A stretch of 64,000 bases of DNA, taken from positions 62,001 through 126,000 of the forward strand of contig NZ_JAHXBG010000003.1 in the NCBI RefSeq assembly GCF_020103725.1, given 5' to 3'. Shown piece by piece: positions 62,501-64,000 of the stretch. Both the position numbers and the translations under genes were made by a program. Positions within the stretch are counted from its first letter, which is position 1. Each line of letters opens with the position of its first letter. The notes under the pieces are model-generated. The model had not been told where the DNA came from and did no database searches. It saw nothing but the letters and a program-made list of their open reading frames with translations. This DNA is from Hyalangium gracile. GTDB taxonomy: Bacteria; Myxococcota; Myxococcia; Myxococcales; Myxococcaceae.

Positions 62501-62556
62501 CGCTGGGGATGCTGCTCCTGGCGCTCGTGGCCTCGGGGCGCAGGGCCCGGAGCTGA
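56548..62556 (+). CDS. Giant repeat surface lipoprotein with MYXO-CTERM tail
   Basis: About 2002 residues. The TTG at 56548 gives a short signal with lipobox GAAC (GTG 56506 is an alternative). After an N-terminal domain come 14 units of about 46 residues with AFDGTNYLVVW and YGARVS (57322-59470), looking like beta-propeller blades, 14 being two sets of seven. Then eight 90-residue cadherin/Ig-like units (SHGTLTGTPPNLTYTP, GPDSFTFTASDG; 59512-61660), two PKD-like domains (WDFGDG) and an Ig-like module. The C-terminus GCGCGASSS plus a hydrophobic segment and RRARS is the MYXO-CTERM sorting signal cut by myxosortase. It is probably an adhesin or matrix protein on the cell surface. A lipobox and a MYXO-CTERM tail on one protein is unusual. 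Confidence 0.85.
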   Translation: MSPSPSTRSLLLAALLSLGAACREPASPPATRTPPPRVSSDATGAPFDLGSVLHRVHFAYRQEGDTWTAGHSTWSARVTEAGLTFTPRHAPPTGLLTGAPVTFGAAVLSRGGVGLDSTAKGGSVSREGALTLARGAVEEHLQNGEDGIEQRWRFTRQPQGQGDLLLRVPVRGLRLAGETVRGVHFADASGLGVRYSHATWTDASGQQREIRARAVAEGVEFQVPTEVLASASFPAMLAPTISPEFGLDTPVTAPGGGSQTAPAVASNGTDYLVVWTDDRGGDVDIYGARVSQDGAVLDALGIAISTAINAQQAPAVAFDGTNYLVVWSDGRRGSGNDIYGARVSPAGSVLEPSGLPLATSTVFTLQMRAPAVAFDGMNYLVVWEEKTGFNGLTNLNGLRVSPAGTPLGSPLLVSSATGNQLAPALAFDGTNFLAVWQDERAGQGDIYGARISSAGTLLDSTGIAISTTPQLQANPTVEFNGTSYLVVWEDYRNASTGTDLFGARVALNGTVLDSAGLPLFALASNQTQPALTRQGTQYLLAWQDLRSGSNDVYAARLNSAGVVQDAAGLPLMVAPGEQSTVAVASNGTTPLVTWGDARTLDIVGTRVSADGTVLDPSGVTISLATNSETSPAVAFDGTNYLVVWQDNRGSGFDLYGVRVSASGTVLDATGLLISGSTGHQRNPAVAFDGNNYLVVWEDTRNGPSSDIFAARVSPSGTVLDANGLPLCQRFSPQEHPAVAFDGNNYLVVWADAGTSAARDIYGTRVSRTGTVLDTAFVGISTDASDQATPALAFDGTNYLVVWNDWRNNSTADVYGARVTRAGAVLDATGVLLAGGTEAQADPAVAFDGTNYLLVWSDYQSFPSSNLYARRVRTAGTPLDSSPITVSSAPGHQQRPSVVYDGASFLVAWQDERGGAGVDLYAGRVSRTGAVLDGEGFILSAGTADETSVTLASGGTQGLLAVYQVTDASLGSNVQRLKARRLSPGDSTNTPPTAQSQSISTEEDVALALELTGSDPEGATLSYTVVTPPSRGALTGTAPKLTYVPGQNYNGSDSFTFTVSDGQATSAPATVSITITPVNDTPVASAQSVTTPEETAKAIVLSGSDPENDPVTFTVVSGPSHGTLTGTPPNVTYTPAANYSGPDSFTFAVSDSTGTSAPGTVSITVTPVNDPPTAMARSLNGPEDTPIPITLSGADVDGDPLTFAIVTPPAHGALTGTPPNVTYTPEANYFGPDSFTFTASDGVATSAPATVSLSISPVNDVPVASPGSLSTPEDTPLPVTLVASDAEGEPLTFAIASLPAHGALTGTPPNLTYTPAPNYVGPDSFTFTASDGTRRSAPATVSITVTPVNDAPVANSRSLNTPEDTALTLTLSGTDAEGDAITFAVATQPSHGTLTGTPPNLTYMPELGYHGADSFTFTASDGMAPSAPGTISIFVASVNATPTSSSSSVTTVEDTPVGITLNGADEDGDILFFTVTVPPAHGTLKGTPPNLTYTPALNYSGSDSLTFTVTDGQATAAPATVSITITPVNDAPVTTAQSLSTREDTAKAITLTAVDPEGSPVTFALVSSPSHGTLTGTPPDLTYTPAPNYAGPDSFTFTASDGQATSPATTISLTVTENNDLPVALAQTLTVAAGSPTAIALDGSDVDGEELTFAIVSHPEAGKLTGTPPDILYTAPASFRGTTRFTYSVSDGKAISSAEVQLTVEERSLTVSAAVDTLRPAQGQQVRFYANAVDAAGADIALQWDFGDGQTSQEDLPVHAFAAPGTYEVKLKASTATEEASTVLRVRVRAAAPILLAADAPATAPIVGVEGSALSFGISDPQSGTTYTWDFGDGTPAATGATASHTWADNGSFTLKVTATDGSSTRQVASRSVLVHNTLPVPLPQEKLSATAGQQVSVQLSGSDAAGASDPLRWELVTGEGSLTPDGAFTWTPSQDGLATVITKVIDGDGGESRFAFQVSTGDGPSEPSEGCGCGASSSGTSGALALGMLLLALVASGRRARS
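57322..59470 (+). repeat. Fourteen propeller-like coding repeats
   Basis: About 46-residue units, each with a core PAVAFDGTNYLVVW followed by D-x-R-x-G, YGARVS and GTVLD. DNA similarity is strong in units 8-11 (58440-59030), where GGTGGCCTTCGATGGCA recurs, and weaker at both ends. Confidence 0.8.
59512..61660 (+). repeat. Eight tandem 270-bp coding repeats (Ig/cadherin-like)
   Basis: Units start near 59512, 59782, 60052, 60322, 60592, 60862, 61132 and 61399, each encoding about 90 residues that begin N-D-x-P-V and end SFTFTASDG plus VTITPV. Spacing is 270 bp for the first six. The array may vary in copy number between strains. Confidence 0.85.
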
Positions 62557-62565
62557 AGCGGCGCG

Positions 62566-62596
62566 GGGCTCGGAATCCCCCCTGGATTCCGAGCCC
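62566..62596. terminator. Bidirectional terminator-like hairpin
   Basis: A perfect 13-bp stem (GGGCTCGGAATCC at 62566-62578 with GGATTCCGAGCCC at 62584-62596) and a 5-base loop stand between the convergent repeat-protein gene (stop 62556) and SDR gene (stop 62607). There is no T run, but stem strength and position argue for a transcription end for both. Confidence 0.6.
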
Positions 62597-62606
62597 ACCG
62601 CACGGC

Positions 62607-63386
62607 TCACACCACTCCGGACAGGCCTCCATCCACGTTGATGGCCGTGCCGGTGACATAGGACGCGCGCGCCGAGAGCAGGAAGGCCACTACATCGGCG
62701 AACTCCTCGCTCCGGCCAATGCGCCCGAGCGGCACGCCGGCCTCCCGGCTCCGCTCGGCATAGAACTCGTCCACGGGCTTGCCCGAGGCCTCGGCCCGGC
62801 GATTCCACTGCCCGCTCTGGATCATCCCCACGAGCACGGCGTTGACGCGGATGCCATCCGCGCCCAGCTCCTTGGAGAGCACCTTTGTCAGGGACATGCC
62901 GGCGGCCCGGGACACGGAGGAAGGCGTGGTGTTCTTCCCGGGCTCCTTGGCCTTGATGGAGAGCACGTTGACGATGGAGCCACCGCCGGCCGCGCGCAGG
63001 TGAGGCACCGTGAGGCGCACGGTGCGCATCGCGGCGAACACCTTGAGCTGGAAGTCCTCCTCCCACTCCTGCTCGGTGACGGAGAGGAAGGGCTTGGCGG
63101 AGGCGGAGCCGGCGTTGTTCACCAGGCCATCCACGCGGCCCCAGCGCTCGTGGGCGGCCTTGACGAAGCGCTCCAGGTCCTCGGCGCGAGACACATCCGC
63201 GGGCAGGGCGAGCACCTCACCGCCCTGGGCGCGCAGGGTGTCGGCGGTGGCCTCCAGCCGGCGCAGGTTCCGGGCGCACAGCGCGACGCGCGCACCCTCC
63301 CAGACGAGCCGATTGCACACGGCGGCTCCGAGTCCATCCGAGCCACCCGTCACGAGCACCACCTTGCCAGCGAGCTCCAGGTCCAT
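62607..63386 (-). CDS. SDR-fold oxidoreductase with altered catalytic pair
   Basis: A 259-residue classical-size SDR: cofactor loop VLVTGGSDGLGAA, VNNAGSAS, active-site Ser143 in VNVLSIKA, and C-terminal SYVTGTAINVDGGL. Where SDRs have Y-x-x-x-K, 13 residues after the Ser, this protein reads S156-S-V-S-R160: both the catalytic Tyr and the Lys are missing. Some FabG-like SDRs also lack the Tyr and keep the fold. It may bind NAD(P) without ordinary reductase activity, or use other residues. Start at ATG 63386. It lies upstream of adenosine deaminase transcription but on the same strand; no obvious pathway link. Confidence 0.87.
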   Translation of the reverse strand: MDLELAGKVVLVTGGSDGLGAAVCNRLVWEGARVALCARNLRRLEATADTLRAQGGEVLALPADVSRAEDLERFVKAAHERWGRVDGLVNNAGSASAKPFLSVTEQEWEEDFQLKVFAAMRTVRLTVPHLRAAGGGSIVNVLSIKAKEPGKNTTPSSVSRAAGMSLTKVLSKELGADGIRVNAVLVGMIQSGQWNRRAEASGKPVDEFYAERSREAGVPLGRIGRSEEFADVVAFLLSARASYVTGTAINVDGGLSGVV

Positions 63387-63458
63387 ATGAGCGCTCCCCC
63401 TCCTACGGTGAGAACCGCCTCCTTATATATGGACCCGCGAGCCCGCCGGGCGGGGAAC

Positions 63459-64000
63459 TCAGGCCGGCTTCTTCACCGCGGTGGGACGCTTCTCGAAGGC
63501 GGCGAGCGTGGTGGCGATCTCCTGGTTCACGGCGCGCAGCATGTCCTGCTTCTCGCGGAACGGCAGGAAGGCGCTCTTGAAGCCGGAGACGATGACGGTG
63601 GTGAGATCCTCCAGCGCCAGACCCAGCTCCTTGTGAGCCAGCCACAGCTCCTTGGTCACCGTGGTGTCGGTGATGAGCCGGTTGTCGGTGTTGATGGTCA
63701 CCCGGAGGCCGTAGTCGAAGTAGAACTTGAGCGGGTGGGCGGAGAGGCTCGTCACCGCGCCCGTCTGCACGTTGGAGCTGGGGCACACCTCCAGCGGGAT
63801 GCGGTGATCGTTCACGTAGTTGAGCAGATCGCCGTCCTCGCGCAGCCGGGTGCCGTGGCCGATGCGGTGGGCGCCCAGGTAGTGGATGGCCTGGGAGATG
63901 GACTCGGGGCCGAAGGCCTCGCCCGCGTGCGCGGTGCAGTTGACGTTGTTCTTGAGGATGAGCTGGAAGGCGTCCTTGTGGTCCTTGGCGGGGAAGCTCG
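63459..64000 (-). CDS. add: Adenosine deaminase, partial (5' end beyond window)
   Basis: Only the C-terminal part (about 180 codons) is in the window; the frame is open to base 64000. Adenosine deaminase family motifs are visible: TAHAGEAFGPESI with the catalytic Glu, GAHRIGHGTRLRED, IPLEVCPSSNVQTG, and TINTDNRLITDTTVTKEL, where the position after the metal Asp is Asn rather than the second Asp of many enzymes. The metal-binding N-terminal His pair is beyond the edge. It converts adenosine to inosine in purine salvage. It ends 72 bp upstream of the SDR gene start. Confidence 0.9.
   Translation of the reverse strand, partial: SFPAKDHKDAFQLILKNNVNCTAHAGEAFGPESISQAIHYLGAHRIGHGTRLREDGDLLNYVNDHRIPLEVCPSSNVQTGAVTSLSAHPLKFYFDYGLRVTINTDNRLITDTTVTKELWLAHKELGLALEDLTTVIVSGFKSAFLPFREKQDMLRAVNQEIATTLAAFEKRPTAVKKPA

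Overview
This is about 64 kb of high-GC DNA from a myxobacterium, probably of the Myxococcus/Archangium/Cystobacter/Stigmatella type. The evidence is: two Ser/Thr protein kinases with adjoining DUF2381 protein and XRE regulators, a MYXO-CTERM-tailed 2000-residue surface protein, lipoprotein toxins with Tox-REase-5 ends and Imm52 immunity proteins, an Imm11 protein, a ferrochelatase with an internal cysteine cluster, and an ElbD-type multidomain ether-lipid enzyme. Genes are dense, often overlap by 4 bp (ATGA/GTGA), and no tRNA, rRNA, CRISPR array or complete insertion sequence was seen.

Left part (1-4966): housekeeping genes, namely a fused SRPBCC/SDR oxidoreductase, TsaC/Sua5, a lipoprotein, ferrochelatase and ApaG. 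Accessory region (about 5.0-21.6 kb): a decayed tandem array of toxin-immunity cassettes. Three intact Imm52 genes and one broken one, two intact Tox-REase-5 lipoprotein toxins and one gutted one, and two divergent pairs (small lipoprotein plus cysteine-rich membrane protein) with a remnant of a third lipoprotein, are punctuated by short tails of a DUF2381 gene. The intact DUF2381 gene lies at the right end, directly downstream of a membrane Ser/Thr kinase. A TPR/coiled-coil gene of patchy composition sits inside the array. To the right, six 20-bp palindromes of two sequence classes stand in front of two overlapping XRE regulators, and a second Ser/Thr kinase faces them.

Middle (21.8-46.8 kb): TerC, then glgX and treY (alpha-glucan and trehalose), a SWIB-domain chromatin-like protein, a four-gene coupled operon that looks like the myxobacterial ether-lipid (elb) locus (HAD phosphatase, LarA-like/DUF2088 protein, reductase-ligase-ACP-acyltransferase, NAD-dependent epimerase), a KaiC-like ATPase with a REC-histidine kinase, a DEAD-box helicase, an aminotransferase, a cation/proton antiporter with a tandem universal stress protein, an FHA-GGDEF diguanylate cyclase, and glgC.

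Right part (46.8-64.0 kb): a GNAT, a small membrane protein, 760 bp with no recognised gene in front of an orphan Imm11 gene, RtcB, a Thr-rich repeat membrane protein followed at once by MltA, an alpha/beta hydrolase with class III-like PhaC and a short PhaE/phasin-like partner, the giant repeat lipoprotein, an SDR without the usual Tyr/Lys pair, and the 3' part of adenosine deaminase, cut by the window edge. Percent identities, phylogeny and family scores were not computed; family names rest on recognised motifs.
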